Source: an uncultured Gemmatimonadota bacterium | Lineage (GTDB): Bacteria; Gemmatimonadota; Gemmatimonadetes; Gemmatimonadales; Gemmatimonadaceae | NCBI GenBank assembly: GCA_903906325.1 | Contig: CAIVJV010000341.1 | Location: forward strand, 1-7,608 | Length of the DNA stretch: 7,608 bases | Direction of reading: 5' to 3' | Shown: positions 1 to 5,407 of the stretch, in pieces | Layout: every line of letters starts with the position of its first letter | How positions within the stretch are numbered: position 1 is the first letter of the stretch | Notes under the pieces: generated by a model | The model's input: only the letters and a program-made list of their open reading frames with translations | Database searches by the model: none | What the model was told of the DNA's origin: nothing | Made by a program: the position numbers and the translations under genes

Positions 1-560
1 AAGTTGCTCTCGAGGGCGTCGACGCCGAACGAGACCTTGCCGATCGCGGCCTGCACGTTGCCCGCCTTGTCGACGCGGAACTCGATCTTGCCCGCCTTCG
101 ACTCCTTGACCGCGCGGCCGACGTCGAACGTCACCGTGCCGGCCTTCGGGTTCGGCATCAGGCCGCGGGGGCCGAGCACGCGCCCGAGCTGACCGACCTG
201 ACCCATCTGGTCCGGGGTGGCGATCATCACGTCGAAATCGGTCCAGCCATCCTTCACCTTCTGGATGTACTCCTGCCCGACGAAATCGGCGCCGGCGGCC
301 TCGGCTTCCTTCGCCTTCTCGCCGACGGCGATGACGAGGACGCGGACGCTCTTGCCGGTGCCGGCCGGGAGGACGACGGTGCCGCGCACGACCTGATCGG
401 CGTGGCGCGGGTCGACGCCGAGGCGGACCGCCACCTCGACCGACTCGTCGAACTTCGCGAACGCGGCCGACTTCACCAGCTCGAGCGCCGCCTTGGGGGC
501 GTACGCGGGCGCGGTGACCTTCTCGGCGGCGGCGCGATACTTCTTGCCGTGGGTCTTCAT
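1..560 (-). CDS. rplA: 50S ribosomal protein L1 (3' end cut off by window edge)
   Basis: L1 binds 23S rRNA helices 76-78 to form the mobile L1 stalk of the large ribosomal subunit, which helps release deacylated tRNA. In many bacteria it also represses its own operon by binding the mRNA. The frame is open from the ATG at 560-558 to the window edge and gives 186 residues, beginning MKTHGKKYRAAAEKV. Typical L1 segments are present in order: the DPRHADQVVRGTVVLP stretch of domain I, then LGPRGLMPNPKAGTVTFDV and the AIGKVSFGVDALESN tail region. Family members are about 230 residues, so roughly the last 45 are outside the window. The ATG overlaps the rplK stop as ATGA, and a near-perfect Shine-Dalgarno sequence lies in the last rplK codons, so the two are probably translationally coupled. 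No frameshift or odd residue was seen. Confidence 0.98.
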   Translation of the reverse strand, partial: MKTHGKKYRAAAEKVTAPAYAPKAALELVKSAAFAKFDESVEVAVRLGVDPRHADQVVRGTVVLPAGTGKSVRVLVIAVGEKAKEAEAAGADFVGQEYIQKVKDGWTDFDVMIATPDQMGQVGQLGRVLGPRGLMPNPKAGTVTFDVGRAVKESKAGKIEFRVDKAGNVQAAIGKVSFGVDALESN

Positions 561-979
561 CCCTTCACCTCCACGCCCATCGAGCGGGCCGCGCCGGCGA
601 TCATCGCCATCGCGGACTCGAGCGAGTCGCAGTTGAGGTCGGGCATCTTGAGCTCGGCGATCTTCCGGACCTGCGCCTGGGTGATGGAGCCGACCTTGTT
701 ACGGTTCGGCTGACCCGAGCCCTTCTCGATCCCGGCCTCTTTCTTGACGAGGAACGCCGCAGGGGGCGTCTTCAGGATGAACGAGAACGACTTGTCGGCA
801 TAGATCGTGATCTCGACCGGGAGGATCGCATCTTGGCCCTGCGTCCGAGCGTTGAACTCTTTGCAGAACGCCATGATGTTGATCCCCTGCGGACCGAGCG
901 CGGTGCCGACCGGCGGGGCCGGATTCGCCTTGCCTGCAGGGATCTGCAGTTTGACGAAACCGGTGACCTTCTTTGCCAT
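557..979 (-). CDS. rplK: 50S ribosomal protein L11
   Basis: L11 forms the GTPase-associated centre of the 50S subunit with 23S rRNA helices 43-44 and L10/L7/L12. It takes part in factor binding and in the RelA stringent response. The product is 140 residues, a normal length, starting MAKKVTGFVKLQ. The N-terminal domain carries the hallmark PAPPVGTALGPQGINIM at about residues 20-36, including the prolines (22-23) at which thiopeptide resistance arises in other bacteria. The C-terminal rRNA-binding domain runs from about residue 72 to the end (GSGQPNRNKVGSITQAQV, then SAMAMIAGAARSMGVEV). The ATG at 979 is chosen over an in-frame GTG at 1057 because it matches the family N-terminus and is preceded by AGAGGGAAG at 7-base spacing. 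The gene follows a 167-base leader after nusG and overlaps rplA by 4 bases. Confidence 0.98.
   Translation of the reverse strand: MAKKVTGFVKLQIPAGKANPAPPVGTALGPQGINIMAFCKEFNARTQGQDAILPVEITIYADKSFSFILKTPPAAFLVKKEAGIEKGSGQPNRNKVGSITQAQVRKIAELKMPDLNCDSLESAMAMIAGAARSMGVEVKG
565..572 (-). promoter_or_regulatory. Strong Shine-Dalgarno site of rplA inside the end of rplK
   Basis: The minus strand reads GGAGGTGA four bases before the rplA ATG. It lies within the last codons of rplK (…Val-Glu-Val-Lys-Gly) and is the best anti-16S match in the window. It fixes the rplA start and, together with the 4-base ATGA overlap, supports coupled synthesis of L11 and L1 at equal levels. Confidence 0.8.
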
Positions 980-1012
980 CGTGCTTCCCTCTGGAACGTA
1001 GAGCGGGCTCGG

Positions 1013-1060
1013 GCGCCCTCCCGATGGAGGCGCTGGCGAGGCTCCGCTGACTCCCACCGT
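1013..1060 (-). promoter_or_regulatory. Candidate L1-binding autoregulatory leader of rplK-rplA
   Basis: The 167-base gap between nusG and rplK holds, on the minus strand, GGTGGGAG (1058-1051), then TCAGC, then GGAGCC (1045-1040), then a stable hairpin (1033-1013: 5 bp, one bulged G, 3 bp, 4-base AUCG loop). GGUGGGAG and GGAGCC are also found, in that order, in the L1-stalk part of 23S rRNA, and L1 operators are known to mimic that rRNA site. GGUGGGAG could also pair with CUCCAUC from the hairpin, which would give two exclusive folds. The sequence motifs and pairings are seen directly; L1 binding is inferred from position and resemblance. No good promoter was found in this gap, so the leader is probably part of the nusG transcript. 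Confidence 0.42.
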
Positions 1061-1099
1061 CTGTTTTACGTCGTCGTGGTCTCCGACGGTGCGCTCCTC

Positions 1100-1116
1100 G
1101 GCGTGGTCCGCACGCC
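1100..1116 (-). other. Small perfect hairpin downstream of nusG
   Basis: GGCGTG and CACGCC form a perfect 6-bp stem around a 5-base loop, 31 bases after the nusG stop. No T-run follows, so it is not a recognisable intrinsic terminator. It may be the first stem of the rplK leader, or protect an mRNA end after processing. A stem this short can occur by chance in GC-rich DNA. Confidence 0.3.
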
Positions 1117-1146
1117 TGCCCCGCGCAAGGGCACTCTACGAATCGC

Positions 1147-1692
1147 CTAGTGGCCCTTCAGCTGCAGATAGTCGAGCTCGACGCTGGTCGGGCGCCCGAA
1201 GAGCGAGACCGAGACCCGCACCTTGCCCTTGTCCGGCATCACGTCCTCGACCGTCCCGTTGAAATCCGTAAACGGCCCATCCGTGATCTGCACCGCCTGC
1301 CCGACGAGGAAGGGGATCTCCTCCTTCGGGCCTGCCACCTCCTCATCCACCGCGATGCCGAGGAGGCGGTTCACCTCGTCGTCCCGCAACGCCTGCGGCT
1401 CGCGCTCCTTGCTGCCGACGAACTTGATGACGCCCTGGATCGCGCTCACCTCGTGCGCCGTGTCCTCGGTGAGGACCATGTCGACGAGGACGTACCCCGG
1501 ATAGACCTTGCGATCGACCGTCACCTTCTTGCCGTTCTTGATCTCGACCACCTGCTCGGTGGGGACCAGCGCCTGCCGGATGCGCCGCGTGTCGGCCGGC
1601 GCCGGATCGGCGTCAATCTTGCGCTGCAACAACGACCGGACCTTGTTCTCGTGGCCCGACGTGGTCTGGATGGCGTACCAGCGATGGGTCAC
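1147..1692 (-). CDS. nusG: Transcription termination/antitermination factor NusG
   Basis: NusG binds the RNA polymerase clamp through its N-terminal NGN domain, raises processivity, and links polymerase to Rho or to ribosomal protein S10 through its KOW domain. The product is 181 residues, a normal length. It begins MTHRWYAIQTTSGHENKV and the NGN core continues to about residue 115, with RKVYPGYVLVDMV at 61-73 and GVIKFVG at 87-93. The KOW domain is at about 128-178 (VGQAVQITDGPFTDFNG, ending SVELDYLQL). The start codon is GTG at 1692-1690, four bases after the secE stop. There is only a weak GGGG upstream, so translation probably depends on coupling to secE. The stop is TAG. The gene sits in the usual secE-nusG-rplK order. 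Confidence 0.98.
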   Translation of the reverse strand: MTHRWYAIQTTSGHENKVRSLLQRKIDADPAPADTRRIRQALVPTEQVVEIKNGKKVTVDRKVYPGYVLVDMVLTEDTAHEVSAIQGVIKFVGSKEREPQALRDDEVNRLLGIAVDEEVAGPKEEIPFLVGQAVQITDGPFTDFNGTVEDVMPDKGKVRVSVSLFGRPTSVELDYLQLKGH

Positions 1693-1696
1693 CGGC

Positions 1697-1930
1697 TCAG
1701 GCCCCGAAGAGCGAGGGGATGAACCGGACCAGGAGCCCCTGCAGGATCACGTCGAGGAGCCCGATGATCGCCCCGATGGCGAGCGCGAGGACGATCACCC
1801 CAATCGCCAGCTGCTGCACCTGCGGCCGATCGGGCCAGGTGACCTTGCGCAGCTCGGCCATGACGTCCTGATAGAACGTCACGAGGCGAGACGCGAGTCC
1901 CGGCGTGGGCGTCGCGAGCTCCTGGGCCAC
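1697..1930 (-). CDS. secE: Preprotein translocase subunit SecE
   Basis: SecE is the small essential membrane subunit that clamps the two halves of the SecY channel in the inner membrane. The product is 77 residues and of the short, single-span type. Residues 14-35 form the amphipathic surface helix with the family signature AELRKVTWPDRPQ (25-37). Residues about 41-66 are one hydrophobic transmembrane helix (LAIGVIVLALAIGAIIGLLD). The start is GTG at 1930-1928, one base after the rpmG stop. It is supported by AAGGAG at 1946-1941, placed 10 bases upstream within the last rpmG codons. The frame stays open upstream to 2209, but that part overlaps rpmG in another frame and is not SecE-like. Confidence 0.96.
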   Translation of the reverse strand: MAQELATPTPGLASRLVTFYQDVMAELRKVTWPDRPQVQQLAIGVIVLALAIGAIIGLLDVILQGLLVRFIPSLFGA

Positions 1931-1931
1931 C

Positions 1932-2084
1932 TTACTTCGTCTCCTTGTGCACCACGTGCTTATCGCAGCGGGGGCAATACTTCTTCCACTCGACGCGCTC
2001 CGGGTGTAGGCGCTTGTTCTTGGTGGTGAAGTAGTTGCGGTTCTTACAGTCGTTGCACGCCAGGATGATCTTGTCGCGCGGCAT
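1932..2084 (-). CDS. rpmG: 50S ribosomal protein L33
   Basis: L33 is a small protein near the E site of the large subunit. The product is 50 residues: MPRDKIILACNDCKNRNYF, then TTKNKRLHPERVEWKKYCPRC near the C-terminal half. Four cysteines at 10, 13, 38 and 41 form a CxxC…CxxC zinc ribbon, so this is the zinc-binding (C+) form. If the genome also has a cysteine-less paralogue, zinc-dependent swapping could occur, but that cannot be seen here. The ATG at 2084-2082 has a modest GAGAG upstream. Only one base separates its TAA stop from secE, and the secE Shine-Dalgarno lies inside it, so the two are coupled. No tRNA-Trp gene lies between rpmG and secE, unlike in many bacteria. Confidence 0.97.
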   Translation of the reverse strand: MPRDKIILACNDCKNRNYFTTKNKRLHPERVEWKKYCPRCDKHVVHKETK

Positions 2085-2099
2085 GGCGGCTTCTCTCGG

Positions 2100-2132
2100 T
2101 CACGGGTTCGCAGGCATCTCCGACTGGGACAT
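2100..2132 (-). CDS. Possible 10-residue leader peptide upstream of rpmG
   Basis: An ATG at 2132-2130 opens a frame reading MSQSEMPANP and stopping with TGA, 15 bases before the rpmG ATG. It is preceded by AAGGGGGG at good spacing (6 bases), a better ribosome-binding site than that of rpmG itself. Its start codon also lies in a possible 5-bp stem (GGCAT with ATGCC). It would sit inside the transcript from the candidate promoter at 2181-2209. There is no known family, no run of a single amino acid, and no terminator-like alternative fold that I can see. A chance ORF is the simplest alternative. Confidence 0.2.
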   Translation of the reverse strand: MSQSEMPANP

Positions 2133-2180
2133 GCCGGGCCCCCCTTGACCCCGAATCGGGTAAAGGGCGGCGAGCCTTGA

Positions 2181-2209
2181 AAGGTAGAGGAGGGGTCCCG
2201 GGCTTGCAA
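2181..2209 (-). promoter_or_regulatory. Candidate sigma70-type promoter of rpmG-secE-nusG
   Basis: The minus strand has TTGCAA (2209-2204), a 17-base spacer, then TACCTT (2186-2181). The -35 element matches the consensus at 4 of 6 positions and the -10 at 3 of 6, so the match is moderate. The placement is right: it lies after the hairpin that follows the tRNA cluster and about 100 bases before the rpmG ATG. Transcription would start near 2174. Confidence 0.5.
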
Positions 2210-2296
2210 GTCCCGTACCTGAACGGGCTTAAAGCGGGCGGGTTCGGGCGGACCGCCTCACGCCAGGGGTGGGGGGCGGCCTCCTGGTAACGGCAA

Positions 2297-2333
2297 GGGC
2301 GGGAGCCCCGGAATCCCTCCGAAGCCCCCGCCC
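2297..2333 (-). terminator. Long GC-rich hairpin after the tRNA cluster
   Basis: Eight bases after the last tRNA, the minus strand can fold into a stem of about 16 pairs around a 5-base GGGAT loop: ten pairs (one a G-U), two U-G wobbles, then CGGA with TCCG. The RNA then reads CUUGCCGUUACC, which lacks a real U-run. It could be a weak terminator, a Rho-assisted stop, or a 3' barrier for tRNA precursor processing. The stem is evident; the role is inferred. Confidence 0.4.
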
Positions 2334-2340
2334 CCACCCA

Positions 2341-2413
2341 AGCACGCAACCGGGATCGAACCGGTGACCTCATCCTTACCAAGGATGTGCTCTACCGACT
2401 GAGCTATGCGTGC
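2341..2413 (-). tRNA. tRNA-Thr, anticodon GGT
   Basis: This is a complete 73-base cloverleaf. The acceptor stem is GCACGCA with TGCGTGC, the D stem GCTC/GAGC, the anticodon stem CATCC/GGATG around TTGGTAA, and the T arm ACCGG-TTCGATC-CCGGT, with discriminator T. The anticodon GGT reads ACC/ACU threonine codons. CCA is not encoded and must be added by CCA nucleotidyltransferase. It is the last tRNA of the cluster and matches E. coli thrT in anticodon and relative position. Confidence 0.97.
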
Positions 2414-2423
2414 GAACCTCCAG

Positions 2424-2496
2424 AGCGGGAGACGGGGCTCGAACCCGCGACATCAAGCTTGGAAGGCTTGCGCTCTACCAGCTGAGCTACTCCCGC
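2424..2496 (-). tRNA. tRNA-Gly, anticodon TCC
   Basis: This is a complete 73-base cloverleaf. The acceptor stem is GCGGGAG/CTCCCGC, the anticodon stem CAAGC/GCTTG around CTTCCAA, and the T arm GCGGG-TTCGAGC-CCCGT, with the U73 discriminator typical of glycine tRNAs. The anticodon TCC reads GGA/GGG. No CCA is encoded. It is ten bases upstream of tRNA-Thr(GGT) in the same transcript, and corresponds to E. coli glyT. Confidence 0.97.
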
Positions 2497-2544
2497 GATC
2501 TCCCACGTCCTGCCCTCCCCTGCACCGACCGTCCGACAGACCAA

Positions 2545-2627
2545 TGGTGGGGGAAGGATTCGAACCTTCGAAGGCGGATGCCGGCAGATTTACAGTCTGC
2601 TCCCGTTGGCCACTTGGGTACCCCACC
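2545..2627 (-). tRNA. tRNA-Tyr, anticodon GTA
   Basis: This is a class II tRNA of 83 bases. The acceptor stem is GGTGGGG/CCCCACC with discriminator A, the anticodon stem GCAGA/TCTGC around CTGTAAA, and the T arm GAAGG-TTCGAAT-CCTTC. A long variable arm of about 14 bases (GGC-ATCC-GCC stem) is as expected for bacterial tRNA-Tyr. CCA is not encoded. It is third from the end of the cluster and corresponds to E. coli tyrU. Confidence 0.97.
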
Positions 2628-2658
2628 CCGCGGACCCCGCCCCGACCCGATCCCGAAG

Positions 2659-2731
2659 AGCCGACGGCGAGGATCGAACTCGCGACCGCCCGATTACAAA
2701 TCGGGTGCTCTACCAGCTGAGCTACGTCGGC
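2659..2731 (-). tRNA. tRNA-Thr, anticodon TGT
   Basis: This is a complete 73-base cloverleaf. The acceptor stem is GCCGACG/CGTCGGC, the anticodon stem CCCGA/TCGGG around TTTGTAA, and the T arm GCGAG-TTCGATC-CTCGC, with discriminator T. The anticodon TGT reads ACA/ACG. CCA is not encoded. It is the first gene after the promoter at 2759-2787 and corresponds to E. coli thrU, so the window carries two threonine isoacceptors in one transcript. Confidence 0.97.
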
Positions 2732-2758
2732 GAAACCGATGTCCTACGCGAGCGTCGA

Positions 2759-2787
2759 AGGATAGCCGCGCCGACAGGGGCGGTCAA
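2759..2787 (-). promoter_or_regulatory. Sigma70-type promoter of the tRNA cluster
   Basis: The minus strand has TTGACC (2787-2782), a 17-base spacer, then TATCCT (2764-2759). Five of six -35 bases and four of six -10 bases match the consensus with ideal spacing, which makes this the best promoter seen in the window. The -35 box overlaps the cysS stop codon (the TGA of TTGA). Transcription would start near 2752, about 20 bases before the mature 5' end of tRNA-Thr(TGT). Confidence 0.7.
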
Positions 2788-4193
2788 CCGACCTTCCAGC
2801 GGGTCGTCCCGCCGGCATCCTCGATCACGATCCCCCGCGCGGTGAGTTCGTCGCGGATCGCATCGGCGGTCCCGAAGTCCCGACGCGCGCGGGCCTCCCG
2901 ACGCGCCGCGAGGCGCGCCTCCACCCAGGCGGCGAGGTCGGCCTCGGCCTGCACCGGCTCCGGGATGAGGTCGAGTACCCCATCCACCACGGCGAAGACC
3001 TCCCGGGCCCGGGTGAGGGGCCCCGCCTCACTCCCCCCGCGATCGAGCTCCCGGTTGGCGGCGCGGACGAACTCGAAGAGGGCCGCCACCGCCGCCGGGG
3101 CGTCGAGATCGTCGGCCATCGCCGCGCGCACCGCGGTCTCCAACCCCTCCGCGGCCTCCTCCAGCGCCGCGGTCCCGCCGGTCGCCGTGGCGAGGCGGTC
3201 GGCGAAGTCACGCAACCGGCGCACCGCCTCGATCGAGCCCTCGAGCGCCTCCGCCGAGAGGTTGAGTTGCTTGCGGTAGTGCGTGGAGAAGACGAAGTGC
3301 CGGACCGCCGCCCCGCTCACCCCGTTGGCCCGGAGATCGGCGACGTTCTGCACGTTCCCGACGCGCTTGGCCATCTTGGTGCCGTCGGTGAGGAGGAACT
3401 CCCCATGGCACCAGCAGCGCGCGAAGGGCTGCCCGGTGGCCGCCTCGCTCTGCGCGATCTCGTCCTCATGGTGCGGGAAGATGAGGTCGACCGCCCCCGC
3501 ATGGATGTCGAGGGTCTCCCCGAGGATCGCCATCGCCATCGCGGAGCACTCGAGATGCCACCCCGGCCGCCCACGGCCCCACGGGGACTCCCACGCGGCC
3601 CCGCACGCCTCGTCCTCGGGCTTGGCCGCCTTCCACAGGGCGAAGTCCTGCGCGTTCTCCTTGGCGTACTCGTCCTGCGCGACCCGCGCCCCGCTCTGGA
3701 TCTCCCGCGTCTCGAGCCGCGAGAGGCGTCCGTACGCCGGGAACTTGCCGATCGCGAAGTAGACCGAGCCGTCCTCGGCCTGGTAGGCGACCCCGTTGGC
3801 GACGAGCCGCTCGACCAGGGCGATCATCTCGGGGATGTACGCCGTGGCCCGCGGATAGTGCTCCGCATCCTCGATCCGCAGATAGCGTCGATCGGCGTGG
3901 AACCCCTCGACCACCGGGTCGGTGATCTCGCGGATCGTCTTCCCCTGTTGCGCCGCGCGGACGATGATCTTGTCGTCGACGTCGGTGAGGTTCATCACCT
4001 GCTCCACCTGCCACCCGCGCAGCCGGAGGGCACGCCGCATCAGATCCTCGAAGAGGAAGGTGCGGAAGTTGCCGAGGTGGGCGGGATTGTAGACCGTCGG
4101 ACCGCACGTATAGAGGCGCACCGTCGTGCCATCCGCCGGGGCGAAGGGTTCGATGGTGCGCGAGAGCGTGTTGTAGAGGCGAAACGGTGCCAT
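2784..4193 (-). CDS. cysS: Cysteinyl-tRNA synthetase
   Basis: This cytoplasmic class I synthetase charges tRNA-Cys with cysteine using ATP. The product is 469 residues, a normal length. The Rossmann catalytic domain begins LYTCGPTVYNPAHLGN (27-42), in which HLGN is the HIGH motif. The zinc site is complete: C30, C216, H241 and E245, with the same 25- and 4-residue spacing as in the E. coli enzyme. The KMSKS loop reads KMAKR (273-277) followed by VGN, a variant but plausible form. The C-terminal domain ends with the typical ADAIRDELTARGIVIED segment. The ATG at 4193 is chosen because MAPFRLYNTLSR fits the family; upstream in-frame sequence to 4331 overlaps the permease gene. No clear Shine-Dalgarno is seen (only UAGG), and a strong hairpin lies 13 bases upstream. 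Confidence 0.97.
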   Translation of the reverse strand: MAPFRLYNTLSRTIEPFAPADGTTVRLYTCGPTVYNPAHLGNFRTFLFEDLMRRALRLRGWQVEQVMNLTDVDDKIIVRAAQQGKTIREITDPVVEGFHADRRYLRIEDAEHYPRATAYIPEMIALVERLVANGVAYQAEDGSVYFAIGKFPAYGRLSRLETREIQSGARVAQDEYAKENAQDFALWKAAKPEDEACGAAWESPWGRGRPGWHLECSAMAMAILGETLDIHAGAVDLIFPHHEDEIAQSEAATGQPFARCWCHGEFLLTDGTKMAKRVGNVQNVADLRANGVSGAAVRHFVFSTHYRKQLNLSAEALEGSIEAVRRLRDFADRLATATGGTAALEEAAEGLETAVRAAMADDLDAPAAVAALFEFVRAANRELDRGGSEAGPLTRAREVFAVVDGVLDLIPEPVQAEADLAAWVEARLAARREARARRDFGTADAIRDELTARGIVIEDAGGTTRWKVG

Positions 4194-4206
4194 CGCGTGA
4201 AACCTA

Positions 4207-4239
4207 GACGGGCGGTGCGTCCTCGGCGACCCGCCCGTC
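4207..4239 (-). repeat. Perfect 9-bp inverted repeat in the cysS leader
   Basis: GACGGGCGG (4239-4231) and CCGCCCGTC (4215-4207) are exact complements around a 15-base loop, filling most of the 55-base gap between the permease gene and cysS. The RNA after the stem reads UAGGUUUCACGCG and then the cysS AUG. It lacks a full U-run, so termination would be weak. It could instead attenuate or limit translation of cysS. The repeat is seen directly; its role is unknown. Confidence 0.5.
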
Positions 4240-4248
4240 GCCCCCCCA

Positions 4249-5373
4249 TCACCGCATCGCGTCGCGCATCCGTTTGCGCTGCCGACGCGAGAGCACCGGC
4301 TGGACGACGGCCGGCGCTGCCTCGACATCATCGTAGACCCGGGCGATCAGGACGCGACGCACCAGGACCATCACCACCGCGAGCGTGGGGACCGCCACGA
4401 GCAATCCGAAGGGGCCGAGAAGTCGCCCGCAGATCAGGACGCTCATGATCGTCAGGACCGGCGGGAGATCGACGCGCCGATGCATGATCACGGGGATGAC
4501 GAACTGATTCTCCACGACATGGATCACCGCGCCCAGGCCGACCACCAGGAGCGCCTGCACCCCACCCCCCTCCCCCGGGAGGACGAAGAGCGCCGGGAGC
4601 AGGGTCGAGACGAAGGTCCCGAAGAAGGGGACGACGGCGACGAGCCCGGTGAAGATCCCGAAGGCGAGCCAATAGGGGACATCGAGGAGCCAGAGCCCCG
4701 CCGCCGTAAGCGCCGCGAGGGTGGTCATGGCGATGAGTTGCGCGATGGTCCAGGCGCGGAGCGTCTCGGCGAGGGCATCGAGGACCTCCGCCGCCGCGGC
4801 CCGATGACGCGGGGGGGTGACGGCGAGGAGGAACTCCCGGTAGCGCTGGGGCGCGAGCGCGAGATAGACCGCCATCACCGAGACGGCGACGAGATTGACG
4901 ACGAGGTGCATCGTCTCGAAGAGCCGCGGGACGATCCCCGCGAGCAGCTTCTCCGCCTCCTCGAGCGCGACGGTGAAGATCCGATGCTCGCCGGCGACGA
5001 AGACATCGGCCATGCCGGGGATCCGATACAGCACGCGCTCGAGTCCCTGCTCCCACACCGGGACGAGCGTCGGGAGCGCCTGTGCGAGCTGCCGGGTCTG
5101 GTCGATGACCGGGGGGATCAACAGCGCGCCGATCCCGACCACGGCGCCGACCGAGAGGACGATCGCGACGAGGAAGGCGAGGAGGCGCGGGGACGCGGTC
5201 CAACGGACCAGATGCTCGGTGACCGCCGAGAGATAGACCGAGATCAGGACCGCGAGGAAGAGCAGGAGGAGGAGATCGGCGACCGACCCCGCGAGCCAGA
5301 GGAGGAGGACGGTGAGGAGGATCGCCGTGAATCCCGGCAGGACCCAGACCTTTCGTGTGAGCGCGTCGTGCAT
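4249..5373 (-). CDS. AI-2E/PerM family membrane transport protein
   Basis: This is an inner-membrane protein of the AI-2E/PerM family (which includes E. coli TqsA, YdiK and PerM), a broad group linked to autoinducer-2 export, Na+/H+ antiport or other efflux. The substrate cannot be assigned. The product is 374 residues, a normal length. Hydrophobic segments lie at about 10-30, 31-52, 64-88, 154-174, 209-231, 234-266, 272-290 and 304-340, with the family's large polar region between the third and fourth (about 90-150). Family-like motifs are VVPFFGTFVSTLLPALF (247-263) and the stretch 287-330 (VENQFVIPVI, then GPFGLLVAVPT). The tail is highly basic (RRQRKRMR) and probably cytoplasmic. The ATG at 5373 gives the expected N-terminus but has no Shine-Dalgarno; the preceding 34 bases are pyrimidine-rich. 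It lies between sdaAA and cysS on the same strand. Confidence 0.88.
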   Translation of the reverse strand: MHDALTRKVWVLPGFTAILLTVLLLWLAGSVADLLLLLFLAVLISVYLSAVTEHLVRWTASPRLLAFLVAIVLSVGAVVGIGALLIPPVIDQTRQLAQALPTLVPVWEQGLERVLYRIPGMADVFVAGEHRIFTVALEEAEKLLAGIVPRLFETMHLVVNLVAVSVMAVYLALAPQRYREFLLAVTPPRHRAAAAEVLDALAETLRAWTIAQLIAMTTLAALTAAGLWLLDVPYWLAFGIFTGLVAVVPFFGTFVSTLLPALFVLPGEGGGVQALLVVGLGAVIHVVENQFVIPVIMHRRVDLPPVLTIMSVLICGRLLGPFGLLVAVPTLAVVMVLVRRVLIARVYDDVEAAPAVVQPVLSRRQRKRMRDAMR

Positions 5374-5407
5374 GCGGGGGAGGGGATGGGGATCGGTCGG
5401 CGGCCGC

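Noticed and set aside
980..1057. In-frame GTG start at 1057 giving L11 a 26-residue N-terminal extension
   Set aside because: The extension is Pro/Gly/Ser-rich, unlike any L11, and overlaps the leader RNA motif. The ATG at 979 has a good Shine-Dalgarno and the family N-terminus.
1931..2209. Upstream in-frame extension of secE to 2209
   Set aside because: It overlaps rpmG in another frame and has no SecE similarity. The GTG at 1930 has a good ribosome-binding site and yields the normal SecE length.
2410..3279. Plus-strand open frame of 289 codons across the tRNA genes
   Set aside because: It runs through three of the tRNA genes and the 3' part of cysS in antisense and shows low-complexity Arg/Ser/Ala content.
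4194..4248. T-box riboswitch upstream of cysS
   Set aside because: The leader is only 55 bases, with no T-box sequence, specifier loop or U-run terminator.
4194..4331. 46-residue N-terminal extension of CysRS
   Set aside because: It runs through the end of the permease gene in a different frame; the CysRS family begins at the chosen ATG.
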